Source: an uncultured Acidobacteriota bacterium (GTDB lineage: Bacteria; Acidobacteriota; Terriglobia; Terriglobales; Acidobacteriaceae). Taken from it: a DNA stretch of 10,524 bases. Under the pieces are notes generated by a model, which searched no databases, was not told the DNA's origin, and was given only the letters and a program-made list of their open reading frames with translations. The stretch spans positions 1 to 10,524 of the forward strand of contig CAILBQ010000166.1 of assembly GCA_903832475.1 (NCBI GenBank), read 5' to 3'. The position numbers and the translations under genes were made by a program. Within the stretch, counting starts at the first letter, position 1; every line of letters begins with the position of its first letter. Of the stretch, positions 1-7,136 are shown piece after piece.

Positions 1-1
1 C

Positions 2-121
2 GACGCAGCCGCTCTATATCGCGGAGCAGCGCGCTGGTCCGATGTGATGGACCTCGAAACCGTGCTGGTCGTGGAAGACGCAGTAGCAGGTCCAGCTCTC
101 GCCAGCGTCTACAAGTCTTGA
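2..121 (+). CDS. C-terminal fragment of an unrecognised protein
   Basis: An open frame enters from the left edge and ends at TGA 119-121, giving 39 residues that finish in VLVVEDAVAGPALASVYKS. The composition (Ala, Val, Leu, Asp and Glu) is protein-like and about 60% of third positions are G or C. I recognise no domain, so no function is offered. It would converge on the zinc peptidase gene, whose stop lies at 173. The competing reading is a minus-strand frame over the same bases, in phase with the zinc peptidase and open from its stop down to a TAG at 14-16. That frame has higher third-position GC but an odd Cys/His-rich composition. The plus-strand reading is preferred only weakly. Confidence 0.35.
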   Translation, partial: DAAALYRGAARWSDVMDLETVLVVEDAVAGPALASVYKS

Positions 122-133
122 TCTGAGACGCTG
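103..133. repeat. 8-bp inverted repeat across the left-gene stop
   Basis: CAGCGTCT (103-110) and AGACGCTG (126-133) are perfect complements around a 15-base loop that contains the TGA at 119-121. No T-run follows on either strand, so this is at best a weak 3'-end structure between convergent genes. Confidence 0.3.
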
Positions 134-144
134 CTCACCCTTCG

Positions 145-162
145 GCAGGTTTCCCAACCTGC
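145..162. repeat. Compact hairpin between convergent genes
   Basis: GCAGGTT (145-151) and AACCTGC (156-162) form a perfect 7-bp stem with a TCCC loop. It lies 11 bases beyond the zinc peptidase stop codon (173-175) on the minus strand, where a transcript 3' end is expected. It lacks the U-tract of a classical intrinsic terminator, so a role in termination or 3'-end protection is only inferred from position. Confidence 0.35.
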
Positions 163-172
163 TCCCAGGACC

Positions 173-1060
173 TCACGGCTCAAGCTCCCCGTTGAATGTC
201 TTGCAACTGCCGACCGTCCCGCCATCCAACCCGCGCCGGAACCACGTCTCCCGCTGCGCGCTCGATCCATGCGTCCAGTTCTCCGGACTGACCGCCCGTC
301 CGCTCATGCGCTGAAGATGATCGTCGCCGACCGCCGCAGCCGCTTTCAGCGCCCCGGCAATATCGTCTGGATGCACAATACCGCGCTGCTCCGTGCTGTG
401 CGCCCAGACGCCGGCCAGGCAGTCGGCCTGCAGTTCCAAATCGACGGAAAGCGGGTTACGCTCCTGGGGATTTTCCTCGGCCAGCCGCCGCATGCGCGAC
501 TCGATCCCGATCAGCTTCTGCACATGATGCCCCAGCTCATGGGCGATCACGTATCCCTGCGCAAAGTCGCCGGTGTCGCCGCCAAACCGCTTCAGATCTC
601 TCCAGAATCCTAGATCGATGTACACCTTCTCGTCTTCTGGGCAATAGAAAGGGCCGGTTTGCTCCCGCGCAGTTCCACAGCCGGAATACGTTGCTCCCCG
701 GTACAGTACCAGCTTGGCGTGGCGATATTTCTTGCCATGCGCGGCAAAAATCTGCGTCCAGGTCTTCTGCGCATCGTCCAGAACAAAGCTCACCAGTTGC
801 GCGTCGCGATCCTCCCCCGGCGCGCCTTGCTGCATCCGGCCCGCTTGCCCGGGACTTACCTGCGCGCTTCGCGGCGCGCTCGATCCGCCTCCTGTGAACA
901 TGCTGCCGAGGTAGTTTCGCCCCGTCACCAGGCTGATCACCAGTAACAGAAGGAAGCCGCCAATGCCCAGACCGCCGCCTCCGCCCCAGTTGAAACCGCC
1001 GCCGCCATCTCCGCGACGATCCTCGACATCATTGCTCATTCCGCCTGGCGTCCAGTCCAT
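173..1060 (-). CDS. ypfJ: Membrane-anchored neutral zinc metallopeptidase, YpfJ family
   Basis: The 295-residue product matches the YpfJ-type neutral zinc metallopeptidase family. It opens with a short cytoplasmic stretch containing NDVEDRRG, typical of the family's N-terminus. A glycine-rich run (about 19-35) leads into one membrane helix (about 31-47, FLLLLVISLV). The peptidase domain begins near residue 88. The zinc site is HELGHH (H174, E175, H178), and downstream ELQADC (E209-C214) is the expected position of the third ligand or gluzincin-like Glu/Asp. Cysteines at 128, 140, 214 and 286 could form disulfides if the domain faces outward. A purine-rich ribosome-binding site, GGGGGAG, ends three to four bases before the ATG and supports this start. 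The natural substrate of the family is not well defined, so proteolysis at the envelope is the safe statement. It is transcribed divergently from the phosphatase gene. Confidence 0.9.
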   Translation of the reverse strand: MDWTPGGMSNDVEDRRGDGGGGFNWGGGGGLGIGGFLLLLVISLVTGRNYLGSMFTGGGSSAPRSAQVSPGQAGRMQQGAPGEDRDAQLVSFVLDDAQKTWTQIFAAHGKKYRHAKLVLYRGATYSGCGTAREQTGPFYCPEDEKVYIDLGFWRDLKRFGGDTGDFAQGYVIAHELGHHVQKLIGIESRMRRLAEENPQERNPLSVDLELQADCLAGVWAHSTEQRGIVHPDDIAGALKAAAAVGDDHLQRMSGRAVSPENWTHGSSAQRETWFRRGLDGGTVGSCKTFNGELEP

Positions 1061-1074
1061 GCTCTCCCCCTCTA

Positions 1075-1095
1075 CCCTCAGATGCAGACTGAGGG
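1075..1095 (-). repeat. Inverted repeat in the zinc peptidase leader
   Basis: CCCTCAG (1075-1081) and CTGAGGG (1089-1095) are perfect complements with a 7-base spacer. On the minus-strand transcript the hairpin would end just before the purine-rich ribosome-binding site, 14 bases from the ATG. It could be an operator dyad or an RNA structure that affects initiation; neither is demonstrated. Confidence 0.35.
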
Positions 1096-1267
1096 AGCCC
1101 TCACGACTATTTCATCACCTGCGACCAGCAGGGCAGCCTCGTACGCCGGACAACGTCCGCGGCTGCCGGCTCCCCTCTGCCTGGCAATCTCCGCAGGCTG
1201 CCGCCTGAGGAGCGATACACGCGCAGAACCATCCCGTGGAACCTCCTCCTGGCCAGCTTCGTACCTC

Positions 1268-1273
1268 GAGAGG
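1268..1273 (+). promoter_or_regulatory. Ribosome-binding site for the phosphatase gene
   Basis: GAGAGG lies 7 bases before the ATG at 1281. The alternative in-frame ATG at 1341 has only a weak GAAAAG before it, so this site favours the longer start. Confidence 0.6.
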
Positions 1274-1280
1274 TTGACTC

Positions 1281-3380
1281 ATGAACAGCAACACAATTGG
1301 TCACGTCATTCGATCTTCTACAGCTAAACTTGAAAAGCCGATGAGAACAGCAAGGATCGCCGCAGCCAAGCCGATTTCCGTCTTCCTCTGGCTTCTCGTC
1401 GTCCTGACGATGCCCGTCGCCCGGCTGCACTCCCAGATCGCGCTCCCCCCGGCAGGGCCAACCGTTCGAGCCGTGCTTCCCTTGCGAGGAGGCATTCTCC
1501 TCGACGGGCCGTGGCGATTCCGCCAGGGAGATGATCCAGGCTGGGCCGACCCCGCCTTCAACGATGCGGCATGGGATCAGATCAGCCTGTCTTCGCCCCT
1601 GAGTGAGCAGGGAATCGACACCTACACGGGCTACGCCTGGTACCGGCTTCGCATCCCCGCGCAGCAACTGCAGCAAGTCAGCGATCAATTGCCGGGTGCT
1701 GCTCCTCAGCTGTTGCTTTCGACTTTCACCATCGGTCAGGCCACGATTTTCATCAACGGCCAGGAAGTCGCTCGCAGCCGAGGCATGACCGAAAACCCGG
1801 CCATGTACAACTCCGGACCGGTTTCAGCGCCCGTCGTCAGCCGACTGCCGGATGGCAGTGCGGTCCTGGCAATCCGCACCTGGGCAAAGGTCCCAGTAAC
1901 GCATGGCCCCCTGGCCCGCGTCGAGCTTGGCACGCGCGACCACATCGCCGAAGTCTTTGAACTGGCCAACGATCGCCGCTGGAATTCAAGCGCTCTCGCC
2001 GCCATCCTCGCCAGCTTCCTCTTTCTCTGCGTCGCCGTCCTCGCTGCGACGCTTTATCTGGCGCAGCGCAACCATCCCGAATATCTCTGGATTTCCGTTC
2101 TCTGCCTGTCCGTCACGTTGCGCGGCTCGCTTGAGTCCGCCGTCAACCTCGCTGCCATTTCCCTTTCCACCTTTGGCCTCATAGGGAACTGGACAGGCTT
2201 CCTGTTCATGGTCTCCACGCTGGAGTTCGTCTATCGCTTCACGTCCAGCCGCGAGAGGACGTTGGTCCGTGGAGCGCAACTCGCCTCGCTGATTGTTCCC
2301 ATTGCTCTGTTCGTTCATTGGAATCCGTGGTCTGAATACGTCACCGTAGCATTTGAAATATTCTTTCTTTCCCTCGTCGTTGTGCTTCTTTTTACCGGCT
2401 GGCGCAAAGGTCAGGGCGAAGCGGGTGTGATGCTCATCCCGTTCCTGCTCGCCGCGATCGGCGACTCTGGGGACACGGTGTTGCAACTCGCCATCCAGGA
2501 ACGTTGGATTCCGGAGCGCTTTGCTCCTCATCCCCACTATCTCGGCCCGGTGGAATACAGCAACAGTACAGTCGCTTACCTGATGTTTCTCGGCAGCCTG
2601 ATTGCCGTGATCCTCTACCGCTTCATCCGCGTCAGCCAGGAAGAACAACGCTCCTCCGCCGAAATTGAAGCCGCTCGCAGCGTGCAGGCCCTGCTGATTC
2701 CAACCCAGTTGCCTTCGAATCACAACTTCGTCCTGGAGAGTGCTTACTTCCCCGCAGGAGGCGTTGGAGGCGACTTTTTTCAAGCCTTGCCGCTCCGCGA
2801 TGATTCCATGCTCATCGTGGTAGGAGACGTGAGCGGCAAAGGGCTGCAGGCCGCCATGAATGCCAGCACCCTGGTGGGCGCGCTGCGCAATGAACTGGCG
2901 CACGATCCCGCCGTGGTCCTGCGCCATCTCAACCAGGTCATGCTGGGCGCCATTTCCGGCAGCGGGCAAAATTCCATTGCCGGTTTCGCTACCTGCCTTT
3001 GCGCCCGCATCTATCCGACCGGCGAGATGATCATCGCCAATGCCGGGCACTTGAGCCCGTACCGCGAAGGGCGAGAACTGGAACTGGCCGCCAGCCTGCC
3101 GCTCGGCATCCTGCCGAACCTGGAATTCGAACAGACCACCTTTCACCTCAAGCCAGGCGACCGTCTGACATTCCTTTCCGACGGCGTCGTGGAAGCGGCC
3201 AATCCCAAGGGAGAGCTCTTTGGATTTGAGCGCACGCAGCAGGTGTCCAACGAACCAGCTCGCTACATCGCCCAGATCGCGCAGCGCTTTGGCCAAACCG
3301 ACGATATCACCGTGGTCAGCGTATACTTCGCCGCTGCCAGTCAACCCCGCGTGGAAAAGCAGCCCGTCCATGCGCGATGA
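1281..3380 (+). CDS. Sensor-type SpoIIE/PP2C phosphatase with 7TM region and sugar-binding-like exterior
   Basis: The 699-residue protein has four parts. An N-terminal hydrophobic export or anchor segment spans about 31-45. An extracytoplasmic beta-rich domain (about 65-220, with LLDGPWRF, WADPAFNDAAW, YAWYRLRI) resembles the jelly-roll sugar-binding domain of GH2 enzymes. Seven predicted membrane helices lie between about 236 and 447, reminiscent of 7TM diverse intracellular signalling receptors. After a short charged linker (450-475) comes a cytoplasmic SpoIIE-type PP2C domain (about 480-685). Its metal-binding motifs are intact: GGD (496-498), GDVSGKG (515-521), SDG (633-635) and DD (674-675). 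It should dephosphorylate Ser/Thr on a partner, by analogy with RsbU often an anti-sigma-factor antagonist, but no such partner is encoded here. The ATG at 1281 is preferred for its GAGAGG site; ATG 1341 would give a more standard signal-peptide position. Confidence 0.85.
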   Translation: MNSNTIGHVIRSSTAKLEKPMRTARIAAAKPISVFLWLLVVLTMPVARLHSQIALPPAGPTVRAVLPLRGGILLDGPWRFRQGDDPGWADPAFNDAAWDQISLSSPLSEQGIDTYTGYAWYRLRIPAQQLQQVSDQLPGAAPQLLLSTFTIGQATIFINGQEVARSRGMTENPAMYNSGPVSAPVVSRLPDGSAVLAIRTWAKVPVTHGPLARVELGTRDHIAEVFELANDRRWNSSALAAILASFLFLCVAVLAATLYLAQRNHPEYLWISVLCLSVTLRGSLESAVNLAAISLSTFGLIGNWTGFLFMVSTLEFVYRFTSSRERTLVRGAQLASLIVPIALFVHWNPWSEYVTVAFEIFFLSLVVVLLFTGWRKGQGEAGVMLIPFLLAAIGDSGDTVLQLAIQERWIPERFAPHPHYLGPVEYSNSTVAYLMFLGSLIAVILYRFIRVSQEEQRSSAEIEAARSVQALLIPTQLPSNHNFVLESAYFPAGGVGGDFFQALPLRDDSMLIVVGDVSGKGLQAAMNASTLVGALRNELAHDPAVVLRHLNQVMLGAISGSGQNSIAGFATCLCARIYPTGEMIIANAGHLSPYREGRELELAASLPLGILPNLEFEQTTFHLKPGDRLTFLSDGVVEAANPKGELFGFERTQQVSNEPARYIAQIAQRFGQTDDITVVSVYFAAASQPRVEKQPVHAR

Positions 3381-3401
3381 AGGTTCGCTTGAGGCCCCTG
3401 C

Positions 3402-3407
3402 TACAAT
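3402..3407 (+). promoter_or_regulatory. Possible -10 element upstream of the dipeptidase
   Basis: TACAAT is a 5-of-6 match to the -10 consensus and would place transcription start near 3414, leaving a leader of about 23 bases before the ATG at 3437. No good -35 lies 16-18 bases upstream, so this is a weak call. Confidence 0.2.
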
Positions 3408-3436
3408 CCCCTCATCTGTCATCAGGTCCTACTCTT

Positions 3437-4804
3437 ATGAAAAAAGCCGCTGTTGCCGCCGTTGTTTTGTCACTGTTTCCAGCCATGTCTGTCGCCCAAC
3501 AGACTCCCCCCAAGTCAGAGGTTGCGCGTGAAGCACAGCTCAGCAAGACCAGGCATGACCCGATCCAGCGCAGGACGCCTGCGGTGAATTCAGCAGCCGT
3601 GCATCGCGCCGCCATCGTCATCGACACGCACGAGGATACGCCCCAGCGTTTCGTCGATGAGCACTTCGATTTGAGCGATCCCCTCAATGGCGGCCAGATC
3701 GACCTGGATGCGATTCACAAAGGCAATCTCAGCGGCTCCTTCATGTCCATCTGGGTTGAGCCGGACTTGTTTCAGGGGCACTACGCGCGCCGCACTCTGG
3801 AATTGATCGACGCAGTACGTCAGCAGGCGGTGAAGCATCCCGATCAGATCAAACTTTCTACGTCCGTTGAAGACATCCTCGCCGCGCATCGCGAACACAA
3901 ATACGCCATGTTGATGGGCATCGAAGGCGGCCACTCGATTGAAGACTCGCTCGGCCTGCTGCGCACGTATTACGACCTCGGCGTACGCTACATGACGCTC
4001 ACCTGGTCGAACTCAAATGGTTGGGCGGATTCCTCCGGAGACGACAAAGATCCCAAGGTCAAGCACACCGAGAGCGGCCTGTCCGAGTTCGGCAAAGATG
4101 TGGTCTACGAGATGAATCGCTTGGGCATGATCGTGGACATCTCGCACGTCAGCGACAAAACTTTTTACCGCACGTTGATCATTACCCGCGCGCCGGTGAT
4201 CGCGTCGCATTCCGCGGCACGTGCCATCTGCGATGCTCCGCGCAACATGACCGACGACATGCTGCGCGCGGCTGCGAACTCTGGCGGTCCTGAATCCAAG
4301 GGCGGCGTCATCATGGTGAATTTCTACTCCGGCTTCATCTCGCAGGCTTACCGCGACGCGCAAATCAAGCAGAAGCCGGAAGTCGACAAGGCCACCGAAG
4401 AACTGAAGGCGAAGTTCAAGGCCGAGGGCAAAGAGATCACCTACTCCGATCTTGAAAAGCTGCAGCGTGAAATGGCCGATCGCATTCCCAGGCCGCCGCT
4501 CAGCGCGCTGATCGACAACATCGATCACATCGCCAAGGTAGCGGGCATCGACCACGTCGGGCTGGGTTCTGATTTTGACGGAGTCAGCGGACAATTGCCG
4601 GAGGGCATCGACTCCGCCGCCGACCTGCCGAAGATCACCGCGGCACTGATGGCGCGTGGATACAGTGCCGCAGATTGCGACAAGATCCTGGGCGGCAACT
4701 TCCTGCGTGTCTTCAAGGAAGTGGAAGCTGTGTCAAAGCAGCTTCAATCCGAGTCGCGGCCCCAGATCACCGACAAGCAGCCATTCGACAAGCCGAAGAA
4801 GTAA
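3437..4804 (+). CDS. Exported membrane dipeptidase, peptidase family M19
   Basis: The product (455 residues from this start) is a renal-dipeptidase-type zinc hydrolase, expected to cleave dipeptides, often including D-amino acids at the C-terminal side. It starts with a clear signal peptide, MKKAAVAAVVLSLFPAMSVA, with likely cleavage before QQ. Binuclear-metal ligands are all visible: H65 and D67 in DTHED, bridging E163 in GIEGGHS, H237 in DISHVSD and H258 in ASHSAARA. D379 lies in GLGSDFDG, and the family's GGNFLRVF follows near 419. A charged helical stretch (about 310-350) sits before the last metal motif. An in-frame ATG at 3377 overlaps the phosphatase stop as ATGA, but it would put 20 residues in front of the signal peptide, so 3437 is preferred. 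The gene is 56 bp after the phosphatase and probably co-transcribed with it. Confidence 0.9.
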   Translation: MKKAAVAAVVLSLFPAMSVAQQTPPKSEVAREAQLSKTRHDPIQRRTPAVNSAAVHRAAIVIDTHEDTPQRFVDEHFDLSDPLNGGQIDLDAIHKGNLSGSFMSIWVEPDLFQGHYARRTLELIDAVRQQAVKHPDQIKLSTSVEDILAAHREHKYAMLMGIEGGHSIEDSLGLLRTYYDLGVRYMTLTWSNSNGWADSSGDDKDPKVKHTESGLSEFGKDVVYEMNRLGMIVDISHVSDKTFYRTLIITRAPVIASHSAARAICDAPRNMTDDMLRAAANSGGPESKGGVIMVNFYSGFISQAYRDAQIKQKPEVDKATEELKAKFKAEGKEITYSDLEKLQREMADRIPRPPLSALIDNIDHIAKVAGIDHVGLGSDFDGVSGQLPEGIDSAADLPKITAALMARGYSAADCDKILGGNFLRVFKEVEAVSKQLQSESRPQITDKQPFDKPKK

Positions 4805-4825
4805 AGCTCTCGCTTTGCGCGCGTC

Positions 4826-6811
4826 TTACGGCGCTTTCGCGATCGTGGTGACCAATCCCGGAGCGGCGTCCCCCGCTCCACCATTCGCCGGTGCCTTGCC
4901 GCGTTCCGCAGGGTGAAAGTAAGCCCAGATCGCCTCGGCCGTCTTCCGATTCACAACCGAGGCAAGTGACTCAACTGTCGCCTTTTGCACCTCGCGCAGG
5001 CTGCCGAAATGCGTCAGCAGCCGCTGCCTCGTGCCGGCTCCGACCCCAGGAATCGACAGCAGCTCCGAATCGCGGTCGCGCATCTCGCGCCGCTTGCGAT
5101 GGTAGCCAATGGCAAACCTGTGGCTCTCGTCGCGAATGCGCTGCACCAGCAGCAGCACCGGCGAGCGTCGGTCCAGCACCACAGGTTCGTCTTCGCTGCC
5201 ATGCACGTATATCACTTCTTCGCGCTTGGCGATGGAAGCCAGCGGCTGGCTGGTAAAACCCAGTTCTTCGAGCGACGCGAATGCCGAATGCAACTGCCCT
5301 AAACCGCCGTCGATCAGGATCAGCGACGGCATCGTCCCGCCTTCTTCTTTCACGCGCTTGTAGCGCCGGAAAACAACCTCGCGCATGGAAGCAAAGTCAT
5401 CCACGCCTGTCACCGTGTTCACCTTGAATTTGCGATACGCTCCCTTTTTCATATCGCCGTCTTCCCAAACCACCATCGACGCGACTGTCTCCGCGCCCTG
5501 AATGTGCGAGATATCGAAGCACTCGATGCGCGTCGGCAACTCGGGCAGCATGAGCGCGTCGGCCAGCGCCTCCTGCGTGGCTTTGCGCGAGGGCTCCAGC
5601 ACACGAAAGCGCTGCGTGTACGACTGCTTTGCATTCTGGCCGGCAAGGTCGATCAGCGATCGCTTGTCGCCGCGCTGCGGCGCCGCCAACTCCACGCGAT
5701 GACCGCTCTTCGCGGCGAGCAGGGTGCAAAGCGCTTCGCGATCTTCGAAGTCCACCGGCACCAGGATGCTGCGCGGAACATAAGGCTGTTCGATATAGAG
5801 CTGCTTCAACAGCGCCGAGAAAAAATGCCCGGGATGAAAGCCAGGCGCCTGCTCTGCGGGCTCAAGCACATCGCCTGCGATCGCCTCTGGCTGTATCGGG
5901 TCGAGGCCTTCCGGCAAGTCGGCCTCCGCCGTCGGTGCCTCGAGAAAATCCGGCAGCTCCTCCCAGAAAAACTCCCGCCGGTCGACAATCTTCCCGGCAC
6001 GGATGTGGAACAAATTCACCGCCACGCACTCGGCTTCAAAGTGATACCCGAACACATCGGCATCGTCGGAATCGGCCGTTGCGATGCGCTGCTTTTCTTC
6101 CAGCTGATGCACGGTGGAAATCAAGTCGCGGTAGCGCGCAGCTAACTCGAACTGTTCGTTGGCAGCAGCCTCGGCCATGCGGCCATGCAGCGACCTTTCC
6201 AACTCGGCGCTGCGGCCTTCCAGAAAAAGCTGTGCGTCTTTCACGGAACCGGCATAGGCTTCCGGCGTAGTGAATCCCTCAACGCATGGCCCCTGGCAGC
6301 GGTGGATGTAGTACTGCAAGCAGGCCCGCGGATGATAGCGCGACAGGTCCACCTTGCAACTGGGAATCAGGAAGCTTCGGTGAATCAGCTCCACCACGCG
6401 GTACGCCAGATTTCCAGGGAAATACGGCCCATAGTAGGCGCCGCCATCTTTGCGCAGCCGCCGCGTCACAAAGACTTTGGGATACCTGTCCTGCAGCGTG
6501 AGCTTCACATACGGATAAGTCTTGTCGTCGCGCAGCAGGATGTTGAACCGCGGCTTCTTCTGCTTGATGAGATTGTTTTCAAGCGCCAGCGCTTCCATCT
6601 CGTTGGCCACAGTGATGTAGTCGACGTCGACCGCCTCGCGCATCAGCGTGCCGGTCTTGGCGTTGGCCTGGCTGGCAGCCAGCAGGTAGCTGCGCACGCG
6701 CGACCGCAGGTTGCGCGCCTTGCCGACATAGATCACCGTGCCCTCGGCGTTCTTGTAGAGATACACGCCAGGAGTGGTCGGCAGAGTTCGGATTTTCTCG
6801 TAGAAATCCAT
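4826..6811 (-). CDS. uvrC: UvrABC excinuclease subunit C
   Basis: UvrC makes the 3' and 5' incisions at DNA lesions verified by UvrA/UvrB in nucleotide excision repair. The 661-residue product has every expected domain. The GIY-YIG nuclease covers 13-95, with GVY 15-17, YVG 28-30, R36 and catalytic E78. The cysteine cluster is C152, C164, C172 and C176. The UVR helical hairpin that contacts UvrB lies at about 203-237. The RNase H-like endonuclease has D433 in FDISHIQG, D501 in LILIDGG and H564. The tandem helix-hairpin-helix region is at about 583-635. An Asp/Glu/Pro-rich linker (about 285-322) precedes the second nuclease. The start MDFYEKIRTLPTTPGVYLYK aligns with the family's usual N-terminus; an in-frame GTG at 6853 would add 14 residues unlike it. 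Neither start has a strong ribosome-binding site. The stop is 21 bp from the convergent dipeptidase stop. Confidence 0.95.
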   Translation of the reverse strand: MDFYEKIRTLPTTPGVYLYKNAEGTVIYVGKARNLRSRVRSYLLAASQANAKTGTLMREAVDVDYITVANEMEALALENNLIKQKKPRFNILLRDDKTYPYVKLTLQDRYPKVFVTRRLRKDGGAYYGPYFPGNLAYRVVELIHRSFLIPSCKVDLSRYHPRACLQYYIHRCQGPCVEGFTTPEAYAGSVKDAQLFLEGRSAELERSLHGRMAEAAANEQFELAARYRDLISTVHQLEEKQRIATADSDDADVFGYHFEAECVAVNLFHIRAGKIVDRREFFWEELPDFLEAPTAEADLPEGLDPIQPEAIAGDVLEPAEQAPGFHPGHFFSALLKQLYIEQPYVPRSILVPVDFEDREALCTLLAAKSGHRVELAAPQRGDKRSLIDLAGQNAKQSYTQRFRVLEPSRKATQEALADALMLPELPTRIECFDISHIQGAETVASMVVWEDGDMKKGAYRKFKVNTVTGVDDFASMREVVFRRYKRVKEEGGTMPSLILIDGGLGQLHSAFASLEELGFTSQPLASIAKREEVIYVHGSEDEPVVLDRRSPVLLLVQRIRDESHRFAIGYHRKRREMRDRDSELLSIPGVGAGTRQRLLTHFGSLREVQKATVESLASVVNRKTAEAIWAYFHPAERGKAPANGGAGDAAPGLVTTIAKAP

Positions 6812-7136
6812 GAAAGAAGGATGGCTTTTCGCCGTACAGGCAATCTGCCCCACCTTCTAGGATAACTTTCCTGAGGGATGGATGCAGAATGCCGCTCCGA
6901 GAGGTGTGGTGGAATCAACTCGATCCGACCCACCCCGTTCATACAAATTCTGCTTCGTACCTGCAGGCCAGCGAAGCAGACTCAAATCCGCAGTAATTTC
7001 AGCCGCTGCACCCAGTGCCGTTGGCGGCCTGGTTCGCGGCCACCAACGCGCCAGCCGCAGCATTTTCTTGCCCTCACGACGGCGTGCTGCCAAGGAGATA
7101 TGATCGTCACCATACTGAATCCGAGGTTCTGCATTG
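6812..7136. other. Divergent gap between uvrC and the NTF2-like gene
   Basis: About 325 bases with no gene I can support. Open frames on both strands exist, including a minus-strand frame of up to 78 codons ending three bases before the GTG at 6853. Its third-position GC is near 54%, below the neighbouring genes. A TATGAT at 7099-7104 (5 of 6 to a -10) lies about 33 bases before the ATG at 7137, but no -35 fits it. An AAGGAG at 7092-7097 is too far from 7137 to serve that start. An imperfect hairpin is listed separately. Confidence 0.5.
7019..7048. repeat. Imperfect inverted repeat upstream of the NTF2-like gene
   Basis: A 6-bp outer stem (CGTTGG with CCAACG) and a 4-bp inner stem (GGCC with GGCC) are separated by one C/A mismatch and closed by an 8-base loop. 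No T-run follows closely. It could be an operator or a leader structure, or chance in GC-rich DNA. Confidence 0.25.

Larger units (their letters stand above)
1061..1280. other. Divergent intergenic region, zinc peptidase / phosphatase
   Basis: These 220 bases separate two divergently read genes and should hold both promoters. I could not find a sigma-70 pair with good hexamers and spacing for either direction. Visible elements are the minus-strand ribosome-binding site next to 1060, the inverted repeat at 1075-1095, and the plus-strand GAGAGG at 1268-1273. Minus-strand open frames here look like shadows that run into the phosphatase coding region. Confidence 0.5.

Noticed and set aside
1107..1688. 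193-codon minus-strand open frame across the divergent gap
   Set aside because: Over half lies opposite the phosphatase N-terminus, it has no recognisable domain, and it would occupy the region expected to hold two promoters.
1986..3422. 478-codon minus-strand open frame opposite the phosphatase gene
   Set aside because: It mirrors a gene with intact catalytic motifs in the plus strand. Long antisense frames are common in GC-rich coding DNA, and its product shows no domain and is rich in His, Gly and Gln, as such shadows are.
1899..6297. Shared stretch near AACGCATGGCCCC in the phosphatase (about 1899) and opposite uvrC (about 6281)
   Set aside because: It is a short coincidence inside two unrelated coding regions, with no extension on either side.
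5504..6865. Plus-strand open frames of 213-226 codons opposite uvrC
   Set aside because: They are antisense shadows of a fully conserved UvrC reading frame and have no domain signature.
6857..7063. 68-codon minus-strand frame just upstream of uvrC with a GAGG eight bases before its ATG
   Set aside because: The ribosome-binding site is attractive and the stop is three bases from the uvrC GTG. However, third-position GC is about 54%, the composition is Arg/Trp/Pro-heavy, and no family is recognisable. Homologues in relatives would reopen it.
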